A DNA stretch of 11,144 bases, from positions 1 through 11,144 of the forward strand of contig CAMLLI010000056.1 in assembly GCA_946480685.1 (NCBI GenBank), given 5' to 3'. Source of the stretch: an uncultured Flammeovirgaceae bacterium. Its GTDB lineage: Bacteria; Bacteroidota; Bacteroidia; Cytophagales; Cyclobacteriaceae. The stretch's first letter is position 1; every line of letters starts with the position of its first letter. Position numbers and translations under genes: made by a program. Positions 1 through 7,400 of the stretch are shown here, in pieces. Under the pieces are notes generated by a model. It searched no databases, was not told the origin of the DNA, and saw only the letters and a list, made by a program, of their open reading frames with translations.

Positions 1-1338
1 AATAAGTACGGGCAGTTTCCATCTTTCTCTTTAGGCTGGAGAATATCGGAAGAGAGCTTTATGATGAATACATTACCGCTTGTATCCGAGTTAAAGTTGC
101 GTGGTTCGTATGGTATAGTGGGTGCTGATGCCGGTGCTCCGTTTCAATATGTACAGGGCTTTTCCGTTTCAGGAGGAGCGGGGTATGAATTCGTGAACGG
201 CACCTATACCACGGGTGCTTCATCACCATCCATCGTAAACCCGAACCTTACGTGGACACGCTCGAAAGTATCCGATATAGGTATAAATATAGGTTTGTGG
301 GACAACCGGTTTACATTCGAGTTCGATGTGTACCAGCGCGACACGGAAGGTATACCGGCCCTGCGAAACCTGACGCTGCCGAATACATTTGGCGGAGCGC
401 TCCCCGAAGAGAACCTGAACTCACAACGGGTACGCGGTCTTGATTTTACCATTGGCTATCGTGGCGCTATGAATGATTTCCGCTATGGCATAACGGCTAA
501 CTTCAACTACGGTCGTACCATGAACCTGTACGTAGAACGCGGGCCGTTTACCAGCAGCTACGATCGCTGGCGCAACGGACAGGCTAACCGCTGGAACGAC
601 ATTGTATGGTCGCAAACTTATGAAGGACAGTTTCAGAATCAGGACGAGATCAACAACGCGCCTATTCAGAACGGAGACTTCGGAAACTCCCGCGAGTTAC
701 CGGGTGACTTCCGCTATAAAGATATAAATGGTGATGGTATTATCGATGATGGTGACCTGTTGCCATTATATACCGGAACCAGCGCCATTAACCGTAATGA
801 TAACTCCGGTGATCCGAAATCAAACCCACGCATGCAATATGGTATGACGCTGACGGGCGGCTGGAAGAACTTCGATGTAAATATACTCTTCCAGGGATCG
901 GCCGGATATACCGTTCGCTTTTATGAAGTATATGCTGAAGTATTTGCTTTTCGCGGCAACACACCTGCATACTTTGCCGATGCCTGGCATAAAGCCGATC
1001 CTTACGATGCCGACAGTGAATGGGTGCCGGGCAAATGGCCTGCTACACGTTTTAACAATGACGTAGGAGCGATGTATGCCGAGAGTTCGGTGTGGCGGAA
1101 GAATGCTTCGTATGTACGATTAAAAAGCGTAGAACTGGGCTATACCGTGAATCCTGCGTTGATACAGAAGATCGGTCTTAACAGGCTTCGTATCTATGCC
1201 AACGCATACAACCTGTTTACGATAGCGGATGACTTCGTAAAACCGTTTGATCCTGAAAAGCTAGAAGGTATATATAGTGCAGGTTTTACATATCCGCTTA
1301 CCCGCAGCTACAACTTTGGTGTTAACCTCACATTCTAA
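1..1338 (+). CDS. SusC/RagA-type TonB-linked outer-membrane transporter, C-terminal part (5' end outside window)
   Basis: The reading frame is open from base 1 and already in SusC-like sequence before the first internal ATG at 61 (a GQFPSFSLGWRISEE-type stretch followed by ELKLRGSYG), so the gene begins outside the window and 61 is not its start. About 445 residues of the outer-membrane beta-barrel are present. Bases 721-756 encode DINGDGIIDDGD, a calcium-loop-like motif common in this region of SusC proteins. The protein ends in YNFGVNLTF, an aromatic C-terminal strand typical of barrel proteins. By family knowledge it imports oligosaccharides across the outer membrane using TonB energy, with its SusD partner as a lid. 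The SusD gene starts 12 bases after the stop, so the two are almost certainly co-transcribed. The plug domain and any promoter are not visible. Family call very sure; substrate unknown. Confidence 0.96.
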   Translation, partial: NKYGQFPSFSLGWRISEESFMMNTLPLVSELKLRGSYGIVGADAGAPFQYVQGFSVSGGAGYEFVNGTYTTGASSPSIVNPNLTWTRSKVSDIGINIGLWDNRFTFEFDVYQRDTEGIPALRNLTLPNTFGGALPEENLNSQRVRGLDFTIGYRGAMNDFRYGITANFNYGRTMNLYVERGPFTSSYDRWRNGQANRWNDIVWSQTYEGQFQNQDEINNAPIQNGDFGNSRELPGDFRYKDINGDGIIDDGDLLPLYTGTSAINRNDNSGDPKSNPRMQYGMTLTGGWKNFDVNILFQGSAGYTVRFYEVYAEVFAFRGNTPAYFADAWHKADPYDADSEWVPGKWPATRFNNDVGAMYAESSVWRKNASYVRLKSVELGYTVNPALIQKIGLNRLRIYANAYNLFTIADDFVKPFDPEKLEGIYSAGFTYPLTRSYNFGVNLTF

Positions 1339-1350
1339 AGGTAAATTTTT

Positions 1351-3258
1351 ATGAAGACTATAAAAGCATTCTTGCTCGTAATCATCGCATGCACATTCAG
1401 CAACTGCGATGATATACTCGATAAGCAGCCGCTGGATAAATTAAGTGCAGACCAATTGTTTGGTGACCCTGCCGGTGTGAAAGTATATATGGCAAATCTG
1501 TATGGTCAATTGCCGATTGAAGACTTTGGTTACTTCAGAACCGGTCCGTTGTCCAATGACGATAACAGTGGTCGGGGTATTCCTAACAATGGCGGCTTTG
1601 CTCCGGCATTGTTAACGGATGAAGCCGTTCACTCGGAGTTTGGTGACTTTATGCGCAACGAAGATTTTCGCTGGTGGAGTGAAAGCTATAAACTGATCCG
1701 CGATGTAAATATACTCATTGATGCCATTCCTACTTTAAGCGTGTTGCAAGAGGAGAAAGATCGCATTCGCGGAGAAGCAGCGTTTCTGCGAGCGTATACT
1801 TACTTTGAATTGGCTAAACTATACGGGGGCGTGTGTCTCATTTTACAAACGCAGGAATATAGTGGCGATGCAGATGCACTGAAAGTACCGCGTAGCACCG
1901 AAGAGCAAACGTGGAATTTTATACTGTCCGAATGCGATGTGGCGATTGCAAGTTTACCATCGGCCTGGAGTGGTGGCGAACGCAGGGCTACCAGGTGGGC
2001 AGCCTATGCGTTAAAGTCACGGGCAGCCTTGCATGCTGCATCCATCGCGAAGTTTGGAAACAAAGCACCGTTGTCAGGTACAGCGGTTGATCAGAAACTG
2101 GTAGGACTCGATGCAAGCCTTGCGAATGGTTACTATCAGCAATGTATCGATGCCAGCGCGGCTGTTATGAATTCAGGTATATATTCACTCTATAAACCGG
2201 CACCGGCATCACCGCAGGAAGCTGCTGAGAATTATCGCCAGTTATTTGAAGATCCGAACGTTGCTGCAACCGAAGCTATATTTATCAAAGGCTATACCAT
2301 GCCGGGTAATAAACTCGGTCATAATTATGCGATCTGGTTTAGTCCGGCACAAACAGCAAACGGATGGCCGCATCCCGGTCGTATGAATCCGACACTCGAT
2401 CTTGTAGACCTGTATGAAAGCTACGATAGCCCGGGTGAAAGTGCACCGATCGTGACAACGGAAGATGGTATCATTACCAACTACAATGGTTTCGATCCGG
2501 CAGAAGACTACCTTCACTTCGATACGCCAACCGAAATATTCAACGGTAAAGATGCACGCTTGTGGGGCACGGCAGTGTTGCCATCAACTACGTGGAAGGA
2601 AAAGAATATCATTATACAGGCTGGTTATGTAAAGCCGAATGGTGAGGCGGTGATTCGCAGTAAAGATCAGATCACTGTAAACGGTACTACATATTACTCG
2701 TATGGTGCCGAGAATGCAACGCAGTATTCCGGCTTTGATCCGGCGGGTGGAAATAATACACGCACCGGTTTCAGCTTCAAAAAATTTCTTGATCAGCGCG
2801 TTGCTACGCCCAATGGCTGGAACCTCGCTACCAATGATTTTGTAGACATGCGCTATGCCGAAGTATTGCTGAACTATGCCGAAGCGGTTGTTGAAAGCGA
2901 CCTCGGGGATGAGACAATTGCAGCCAAAGCTATAAATGATATTCGGAAACGCGCTGGACATACACAAGACATTCCGCTTACGGTGGACAATGTTTTGCGT
3001 GAACGCAGAATTGAACTGGCCTTTGAGAATAAACGCTATTGGGACCTGATCCGCCGAAGAGATTACCATTTGGTCTTCAACAATACGCGACTGCATTCGC
3101 TGCTGCCGCTGCTTGATCTTCGCGTAAGTCCTCCAAAGTATATATTCGTTCGGGCCTTTGTTCCGAATCTTGATCCGCGCACATTCGAGTATAAATTCTA
3201 TTATCGTCCTATACCGGATGTTGGCTCCAACGGTGTTGTTCAGAACCCTCAATACTAA
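1351..3258 (+). CDS. SusD/RagB-family glycan-binding outer-membrane lipoprotein
   Basis: The product is 635 residues. It has a lipoprotein signal peptide with lipobox FSNC and the acylated cysteine at residue 19, followed by Asp-Asp, as in surface-exposed Bacteroidota lipoproteins. The N-terminal SusD helical (TPR-like) region is recognisable at about 100-160 (RWWSESYKLIRDVNILID, then GEAAFLRAYTYFELAKLYGG). The C-terminal RagB/SusD region has DMRYAEVLLNYAEA, INDIRKRAG, and RERRIELAFENKRYWDLIRR starting at residue 550. Length is at the upper end for the family. SusD proteins sit on the cell surface and hand glycan to the SusC barrel; the adjacent upstream gene is that partner. The next gene begins 11 bases after the stop. 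No Shine-Dalgarno is seen. Call is very sure; the ligand cannot be deduced. Confidence 0.96.
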   Translation: MKTIKAFLLVIIACTFSNCDDILDKQPLDKLSADQLFGDPAGVKVYMANLYGQLPIEDFGYFRTGPLSNDDNSGRGIPNNGGFAPALLTDEAVHSEFGDFMRNEDFRWWSESYKLIRDVNILIDAIPTLSVLQEEKDRIRGEAAFLRAYTYFELAKLYGGVCLILQTQEYSGDADALKVPRSTEEQTWNFILSECDVAIASLPSAWSGGERRATRWAAYALKSRAALHAASIAKFGNKAPLSGTAVDQKLVGLDASLANGYYQQCIDASAAVMNSGIYSLYKPAPASPQEAAENYRQLFEDPNVAATEAIFIKGYTMPGNKLGHNYAIWFSPAQTANGWPHPGRMNPTLDLVDLYESYDSPGESAPIVTTEDGIITNYNGFDPAEDYLHFDTPTEIFNGKDARLWGTAVLPSTTWKEKNIIIQAGYVKPNGEAVIRSKDQITVNGTTYYSYGAENATQYSGFDPAGGNNTRTGFSFKKFLDQRVATPNGWNLATNDFVDMRYAEVLLNYAEAVVESDLGDETIAAKAINDIRKRAGHTQDIPLTVDNVLRERRIELAFENKRYWDLIRRRDYHLVFNNTRLHSLLPLLDLRVSPPKYIFVRAFVPNLDPRTFEYKFYYRPIPDVGSNGVVQNPQY

Positions 3259-3269
3259 ACTGATTTTAT

Positions 3270-3962
3270 ATGAAGACTATAAAGATATGGATGCTGGTAA
3301 CCGCTATAGCCGGTATACTCAGCGCTTGTGAAGTGGATAATTACCCGGGACCGAACGCAGCCTTGTCCGGCAATTTTTATGATGTAGATACCGATGAACT
3401 TGTTGCACAGGATATCATTCGCGGAACAACAATCGACATGCTGGAACATGGTTACGATCAGGCAACACCGCAGTATCACCTGCGCGTGAAGAATGATGGT
3501 ACGTATGCACACACGCAGTTGTTTTCCAATACCTATACCGTACAACCCGTGCGGGGAAACTTTGTGGCGGTAGCTCCGCAGGATATAGAAATAAAAGGTA
3601 ATACCACACTCGACTTTCGCGTGCTGCCCTATATCCGCGTACTTGATGCAAATGTAGTGCGTGATGGCGACAAGATCGTTGCAACGTTCAGGCTACAGCA
3701 AAACGTGGTGAACAACGTACGCAAAATTGGTCTCTACGCGCACTATGACCCCACGGTGGGAGAACCGTTCCGGTTACTGGCTGCGGAGAACAACATCAAT
3801 GCTGTGGCAGATCCCAACCAGGTATATACATTGGAAATAGATATACCTTCCAACAGCACGTTGCTGATATCGGGTCGCGATTATTTCTTTCGCATAGGTG
3901 CACTCATCGATATTGGTGAAGCCAAAGCCAATTATGCGGCTGTGGTAAAGATTCCGCTTTGA
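3270..3962 (+). CDS. DUF3823 domain lipoprotein of a SusCD locus
   Basis: The product is 230 residues with a lipoprotein signal peptide (lipobox LSAC, Cys20). After the cysteine comes DNYPGPNAALSGNFYD, the characteristic beginning of DUF3823 proteins, in which a beta-sandwich domain (about 30-118) is followed by a second beta-rich domain (about 120-230). Proteins of this family are found directly after SusC/SusD pairs and are thought to be surface glycan-binding accessory lipoproteins; that role is inference from position and from the family, not shown by any catalytic motif. The first 14 bases of the gene are identical to the first 14 of the SusD gene (both give MKTIK). It ends 22 bases before a hairpin that separates it from the glycoside hydrolase. 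Confidence 0.88.
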   Translation: MKTIKIWMLVTAIAGILSACEVDNYPGPNAALSGNFYDVDTDELVAQDIIRGTTIDMLEHGYDQATPQYHLRVKNDGTYAHTQLFSNTYTVQPVRGNFVAVAPQDIEIKGNTTLDFRVLPYIRVLDANVVRDGDKIVATFRLQQNVVNNVRKIGLYAHYDPTVGEPFRLLAAENNINAVADPNQVYTLEIDIPSNSTLLISGRDYFFRIGALIDIGEAKANYAAVVKIPL

Positions 3963-3984
3963 TATAGCGCTTCTGAAATTAATA

Positions 3985-4023
3985 AGTACATCCCTCTTCT
4001 TCAACAGGAGAGGAGGGTGTACT
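3985..4023 (+). terminator. Imperfect hairpin between the DUF3823 and hydrolase genes (possible attenuator or weak terminator)
   Basis: The arm AGTACATCCCTCTT (3985-3998) pairs with 4010-4023, with one C-A mismatch and a few G-U pairs, around a loop of about 11 bases. It is followed by the moderately T-rich CTCTTTTGT. A partial terminator would lower hydrolase expression relative to the transporter genes; an mRNA-stabilising 3' stem is the alternative. The hairpin also contains the GTG at 4017, which argues against that codon as the start of the next gene. Confidence 0.5.
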
Positions 4024-4052
4024 CTTTTGTCCAATTCAAAAACAATAGCATT

Positions 4053-5369
4053 ATGAAGATAAAGATCTTGTTCATAGTAAGTATATTTTTCTCGATGTGT
4101 TTCTCGTGTGATGACAAGGCCAGAGAAGATACAGACCAGGAGACAGAAACTGTAGAAGAGAAAGTCTACGATGAAACCGGTTGTCTTTATACATCCTATA
4201 CCAACCTGGTAATGGCAGGCTACCAGGGATGGTTTGCAGCAGAAGGTGATGATTCAGGGAGAGGATGGTATCATTACCGTCACAACTGCGGATTCCAGCC
4301 GGGATGTACAGCCGTGGATTTCTGGCCCGATATAACCGAGTATACGAAGAAGTATGAATCGCCTTTCAGCTATAGTGATGGTACATCTGCGTATCTGTAT
4401 AGTCCGTATGATGAAGAATCGGTTGACCTTCATTTCAAATGGATGAAAGACTATAACATTGACGGTGTTTTTATGCAGCGCTTTGTAATGGAAGTAAAGA
4501 ACACCAACCCGCAGGGCAAACGTCATTTTAATAAGGTATTGGAGAACGCCCTCCGGGCGGCTAAAAAATATGGGAGAGCTATATCCATCATGTACGACCT
4601 GAGTGGTTGCTCCAGTGAAGATGTTGCCTACGTGGAGCAGGACTGGAATGAATTACAAACACTCTTTTCGTTGTTCGACAATACAAAGCATCCAACGTAT
4701 GTTCGTCATAATGGAAAACCGTTGCTCGCAATCTGGGGCGTTGGTTTTAACGATAACCGTAAATATACCATTGCTGATGCACAACAGCTTATTAATAAAC
4801 TGAAAGGGCCGGAGAAGAAGATTTCTGTATTGCTGGGGGTGCCGTATTACTGGCGCACACTCAATAATGATACTGAGAATTCATCGTTGCTGCATACGGT
4901 CATCAAGTCGTGTGATATTATCATGCCGTGGGCGGTAGGCCGCTATAATACTGACAGCTATGCCGGTATAGCGGGACCATCGCTGGCGGGAGATATAGCG
5001 TGGTGTAAGCAGAACAACGTAGACTATGTTCCCGGAGTTTTCCCGGGTTTTAGCTGGGGCAACCTGAAGAAAGATTATAGTCTGTATAATTCAATTCCGC
5101 GCGACAAAGGAAATTTTCTCTGGAAGCAGATAGCCGGTGCAAAGCTGGCCGGAGCACAATCGCTTTATGTGTGCATGTTTGATGAGATTGACGAAGGTAC
5201 CGCTATATTTAAATGTGCCCGCGAAGGCAATCTTCCGTTGAATGGCGAAGGTAAATTTGTAGGCATTGAATCTGACCTGGACTCGGATTACTATCTGTGG
5301 CTTACCGGGCAAGGTACGCGCTGGTTTCACGGAGAAAGTGGTTTTGGTGCTGCCAAACCTGTGCGGTGA
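4053..5369 (+). CDS. GH71/GH99-like glycoside hydrolase lipoprotein
   Basis: I start at ATG 4053 because it gives a clean lipoprotein signal peptide (MKIKILFIVSIFFSMCFSC, Cys19). The in-frame GTG 12 codons upstream adds a polar extension and lies inside a hairpin. The mature 420-residue protein begins with an acidic linker (about 20-40) and then one TIM-barrel-like catalytic domain: MAGYQGWF (54-61), DGVFMQRF (137-144), KYGRAISIMYDLSG (172-185), KPLLAIWGVGF (222-232) and LYVCMFDEIDEGTAIFK (371-387). E378-x-x-E381 has the spacing of the catalytic pair in GH99 endo-alpha-mannosidases; the match is by eye. Such Bacteroidota proteins are usually annotated as GH71/99-like or xylosidase/arabinosidase, and few have been tested. 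Position after SusC/SusD points to surface cleavage of the glycan imported by them. Superfamily sure, specificity unknown. Confidence 0.87.
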   Translation: MKIKILFIVSIFFSMCFSCDDKAREDTDQETETVEEKVYDETGCLYTSYTNLVMAGYQGWFAAEGDDSGRGWYHYRHNCGFQPGCTAVDFWPDITEYTKKYESPFSYSDGTSAYLYSPYDEESVDLHFKWMKDYNIDGVFMQRFVMEVKNTNPQGKRHFNKVLENALRAAKKYGRAISIMYDLSGCSSEDVAYVEQDWNELQTLFSLFDNTKHPTYVRHNGKPLLAIWGVGFNDNRKYTIADAQQLINKLKGPEKKISVLLGVPYYWRTLNNDTENSSLLHTVIKSCDIIMPWAVGRYNTDSYAGIAGPSLAGDIAWCKQNNVDYVPGVFPGFSWGNLKKDYSLYNSIPRDKGNFLWKQIAGAKLAGAQSLYVCMFDEIDEGTAIFKCAREGNLPLNGEGKFVGIESDLDSDYYLWLTGQGTRWFHGESGFGAAKPVR

Positions 5370-5376
5370 GATGTAT

Positions 5377-5409
5377 ACTATATCCCTGATAGCCAATCAG
5401 GGATATAGT
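5377..5409 (+). terminator. Strong hairpin terminator after the hydrolase gene
   Basis: A perfect 14-base inverted repeat, ACTATATCCCTGAT (5377-5390) with its complement at 5396-5409, encloses a 5-base loop and is followed by TTCT. It starts 7 bases after the hydrolase stop. The T-tract is short, but the stem is long and uninterrupted, so it should end the polysaccharide utilisation transcript. It separates that locus from the regulator gene downstream. Confidence 0.75.
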
Positions 5410-5425
5410 TTCTATTGAAATCTCA

Positions 5426-5458
5426 TTTGTTCGATTAACGATACATTCACTAAATTTA
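5426..5458 (+). promoter_or_regulatory. Bacteroidota-type promoter for the AraC-family regulator
   Basis: TTTG at 5426-5429 and TAAATTTA at 5451-5458 are separated by 21 bases. This agrees with the Bacteroidota sigma factor consensus (TTTG at -33, TAnnTTTG at -7) with one mismatch in the -7 box. Transcription would begin near 5465. That bears on the start of the next gene: GTG 5463 would need a leaderless mRNA, whereas ATG 5496 would have a leader of about 30 bases. Confidence 0.5.
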
Positions 5459-5462
5459 CCTT

Positions 5463-6419
5463 GTGAATTTACATGAAGTAAGTTTACTTGGTGCCATGCC
5501 GGATAATACTCCCTTTGAAACGTATCCCAGTCTTTACGAGACCTATAAAAATTTAGGACTTCCCGTTGACTCCATTGATCAGTCGTTTGATTTTACGATT
5601 AACAATCTTGCAGAGATCCATCGTCAGGCGCCTTTCAAATCATCTGTCTATCGGCCGAGCTATTTTTCATTTGTCTTTGTGAAAGATGCTAACGGGAAGT
5701 ATATAACAGACGACCTCACGTTTGAGACAGTCCCCGGCACAATTTATTTTACAAACCCCGGACACCTGAAAGCATTCGAGTGGTTCCGCGTACAGGAGCT
5801 ATACCTGATCACGTTCAGTGAATCATTTTTAAAAGAGAATGTCCATCCGGAGATCTTTGAAGAATTTCCTTTCCTATTGGCAGAAACAGTTCGGCCGCGT
5901 ACACTTGATGCTGAAGCATTTGCTGAATTTGAGAAATTATACCTGCAGATACTCCATGAATACAAGGGAACATCACCGTTTAAAAAACGTATCATCGGTA
6001 ACTTATTTGTGGTGTTGTTGCTGAAGATCAAAGAGTACTTCTGGTCCGACTACAATCCGATATATGAAGGGAACCGAAGTTCGCAGATTGTAAAAGCATT
6101 CAAGGAAAATCTTGAAAAACATTATCGCGATCTGTCAGAGGGGAAAGTACAAAACGTTTTCCAGGTGCAAGACTATGCAAGACTGCAAAATCTCCATCCG
6201 AACTACCTCAGCAATGTTATCAAAACAAAAACAGGTAAAACGATCAGCGCGTGGATTGCCGACAAGACTATAGCAGAGGCGAAGTCATTATTAAAGAACT
6301 CGTCTATATCCATAAAACAGGTAGCCTTCCAGTTGGGCTTTAGTGAAGCGAATCATTTCAGCAATTACTTCAAGAAGTATACAAGCGTTACACCGAACGC
6401 TTTCCGTAAAACACTCTGA
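5463..6419 (+). CDS. AraC-family transcriptional regulator
   Basis: The product is 318 residues from GTG 5463. An alternative start is ATG 5496 (residue 12), which the predicted promoter slightly favours; GTG is kept because the EVSLLG-type stretch before it reads like protein. Residues about 60-120 form a cupin-like sensing domain (YRPSYFSFVFVKDANGKY, then PGTIYFTNPGHLKAFEW). The C-terminal AraC/XylS DNA-binding domain (about 206-318) has two helix-turn-helix units: one at about 232-253 (VQDYARLQNLHPNYLSNVIK) and one at about 281-304 (SIKQVAFQLGFSEANHFSNYFKK), ending in the usual TPNAFRK. It lies immediately upstream of two SDR genes that carry a shared direct-repeat element, so control of those two genes is likely, probably as an activator. 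The effector is unknown; the nearby sugar genes make a sugar-derived ligand plausible but unproven. Confidence 0.92.
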   Translation: MNLHEVSLLGAMPDNTPFETYPSLYETYKNLGLPVDSIDQSFDFTINNLAEIHRQAPFKSSVYRPSYFSFVFVKDANGKYITDDLTFETVPGTIYFTNPGHLKAFEWFRVQELYLITFSESFLKENVHPEIFEEFPFLLAETVRPRTLDAEAFAEFEKLYLQILHEYKGTSPFKKRIIGNLFVVLLLKIKEYFWSDYNPIYEGNRSSQIVKAFKENLEKHYRDLSEGKVQNVFQVQDYARLQNLHPNYLSNVIKTKTGKTISAWIADKTIAEAKSLLKNSSISIKQVAFQLGFSEANHFSNYFKKYTSVTPNAFRKTL

Positions 6420-6440
6420 TGCAGTATAGGCTTTCAATTT

Positions 6441-6496
6441 TATAGGAAGTCCTGTAATATATGTACTTTTTGAGGTGGGTGGTTGTATGACCTTTG
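6441..6496 (+). promoter_or_regulatory. Shared operator-promoter element, copy 1 (before first SDR gene)
   Basis: It consists of TATAGG (6441-6446), TGTA-N5-TGTAC (6453-6466), a 21-base variable spacer and TGACCTTTG (6488-6496), 29 bases before the start codon. The first 26 bases match the copy at 7302 at 20 positions, the spacer hardly at all, and the last nine bases completely. GACCTTTG fits the -7 box TAnnTTTG except for its first base. The TGTA direct repeat, 9 bases apart, lies where an activator of the AraC type would bind next to a weak -33 region. Operator assignment is inference from conservation. Confidence 0.6.
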
Positions 6497-6525
6497 TTTC
6501 GTCAAACAAAACAAAAGTCATCAAC

Positions 6526-7278
6526 ATGAACGCATTAAAAAACAAAACCGCCATCATCACCGGCTCAGCCCGTGGTTTAGGAAAAGCAATAGCCGAACGT
6601 TATGCAGCACTGGGGGCTAACATTGTTATCAACTACTCACGCGATCATGCATCCGCAGAAGAAGTGGTAAAGAATATTACAGCCATGAAATCTCATGTTA
6701 TCGCTGTAAAGGCTGACGTTACCAAAGCCGAAGAAGTAAAGTATCTTTTCGAAGAAACTAAAAAAGCTTTCGGTAAAATTGACATCGTAGTAGCCAATGC
6801 GGGTATAGAGCTGATCCAGATGCCGGTAACGGAGTTTACCGAAGAGCAGTTCGATCGTGTCTTCAGCATCAATGTAAAGGGCGCATACCTTACCTTGCAA
6901 CAAGCTGCACGCGATATTGCCGATGGTGGCAGAATTATCTATATATCTTCAAGCACCACTACATCACCGGTACCTGGCATGGCTGTTTACGGAGGTAGTA
7001 AAACAACACCGAAATACCTGGTGGAAATACTCGCGAAAGAAATAGGACATCGTAAGGTAACGGTCAACTCAATCATACCCGGACCGGTGGAAAATACCGG
7101 GGTGTTTGTAGAAATGCCGAAAGAAGATCCGTTTTATAAGGAGTTGCTCAACGGTTCCCCTATGGGCCGCCTTACTTCCGTGCAAGACGTTGCCGATGTT
7201 GCTGAATTCTTTGCCAGTGATTTATCAGGATTTGTTTCCGGACAACACCTGTTGGTAAACGGTGGATCAATTTATTAG
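6526..7278 (+). CDS. Short-chain dehydrogenase/reductase (classical SDR), first of a pair
   Basis: The product is 250 residues from ATG 6526. A GTG at 6475 in the same frame is rejected because it lies within the promoter element, and the SDR fold begins right after the ATG (LKNKTAIITGSARGLG). The nucleotide-binding motif TGxxxGxG is at 12-19, the adenine-contact Asp at 64, ANAG in place of the usual NNAG at 90-93, structural Asn116, and the catalytic Ser(141-143)...Tyr155-x-x-x-Lys159. The charged/polar residues after the second strand (NYSRD, 36-40) suggest NADP(H) preference. The protein is a cytosolic oxidoreductase acting on an alcohol/ketone; the substrate cannot be read. It is paralogous to the next gene and shares its promoter architecture. 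No terminator is seen between the two, so read-through is possible in addition to the separate promoter. Confidence 0.93.
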   Translation: MNALKNKTAIITGSARGLGKAIAERYAALGANIVINYSRDHASAEEVVKNITAMKSHVIAVKADVTKAEEVKYLFEETKKAFGKIDIVVANAGIELIQMPVTEFTEEQFDRVFSINVKGAYLTLQQAARDIADGGRIIYISSSTTTSPVPGMAVYGGSKTTPKYLVEILAKEIGHRKVTVNSIIPGPVENTGVFVEMPKEDPFYKELLNGSPMGRLTSVQDVADVAEFFASDLSGFVSGQHLLVNGGSIY

Positions 7279-7301
7279 GACATCGAATGATCTGTGATTT
7301 A

Positions 7302-7357
7302 TATAGGTAATGCTGTAAATTCTGTACCTGACAGATCGCGCAAATCCCTGACCTTTG
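7302..7357 (+). promoter_or_regulatory. Shared operator-promoter element, copy 2 (before second SDR gene)
   Basis: It consists of TATAGG (7302-7307), TGTA-N5-TGTAC (7314-7327), a 21-base spacer and TGACCTTTG (7349-7357). Length and spacing are identical to the copy at 6441-6496 (56 bases each, no gap needed). The -7 box GACCTTTG lies 43 bases before the ATG. There is no good TTTG at -33, as expected for a promoter that depends on an activator. Confidence 0.6.
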
Positions 7358-7400
7358 ACTCAACAATACGTTTATATGCTAACTAAAAACAACAAAGAAC

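Noticed and set aside
2584..3252. 222-codon - strand open frame inside the SusD gene
   Set aside because: Antisense to a certain SusD gene with typical family motifs; the translated sequence shows no domain and it has no promoter or ribosome site.
6475..6525. GTG start extending the first SDR protein by 17 residues
   Set aside because: The added stretch runs through the conserved -7 box TGACCTTTG, so transcription should begin after it; SDR proteins of this type begin a few residues before the first strand.
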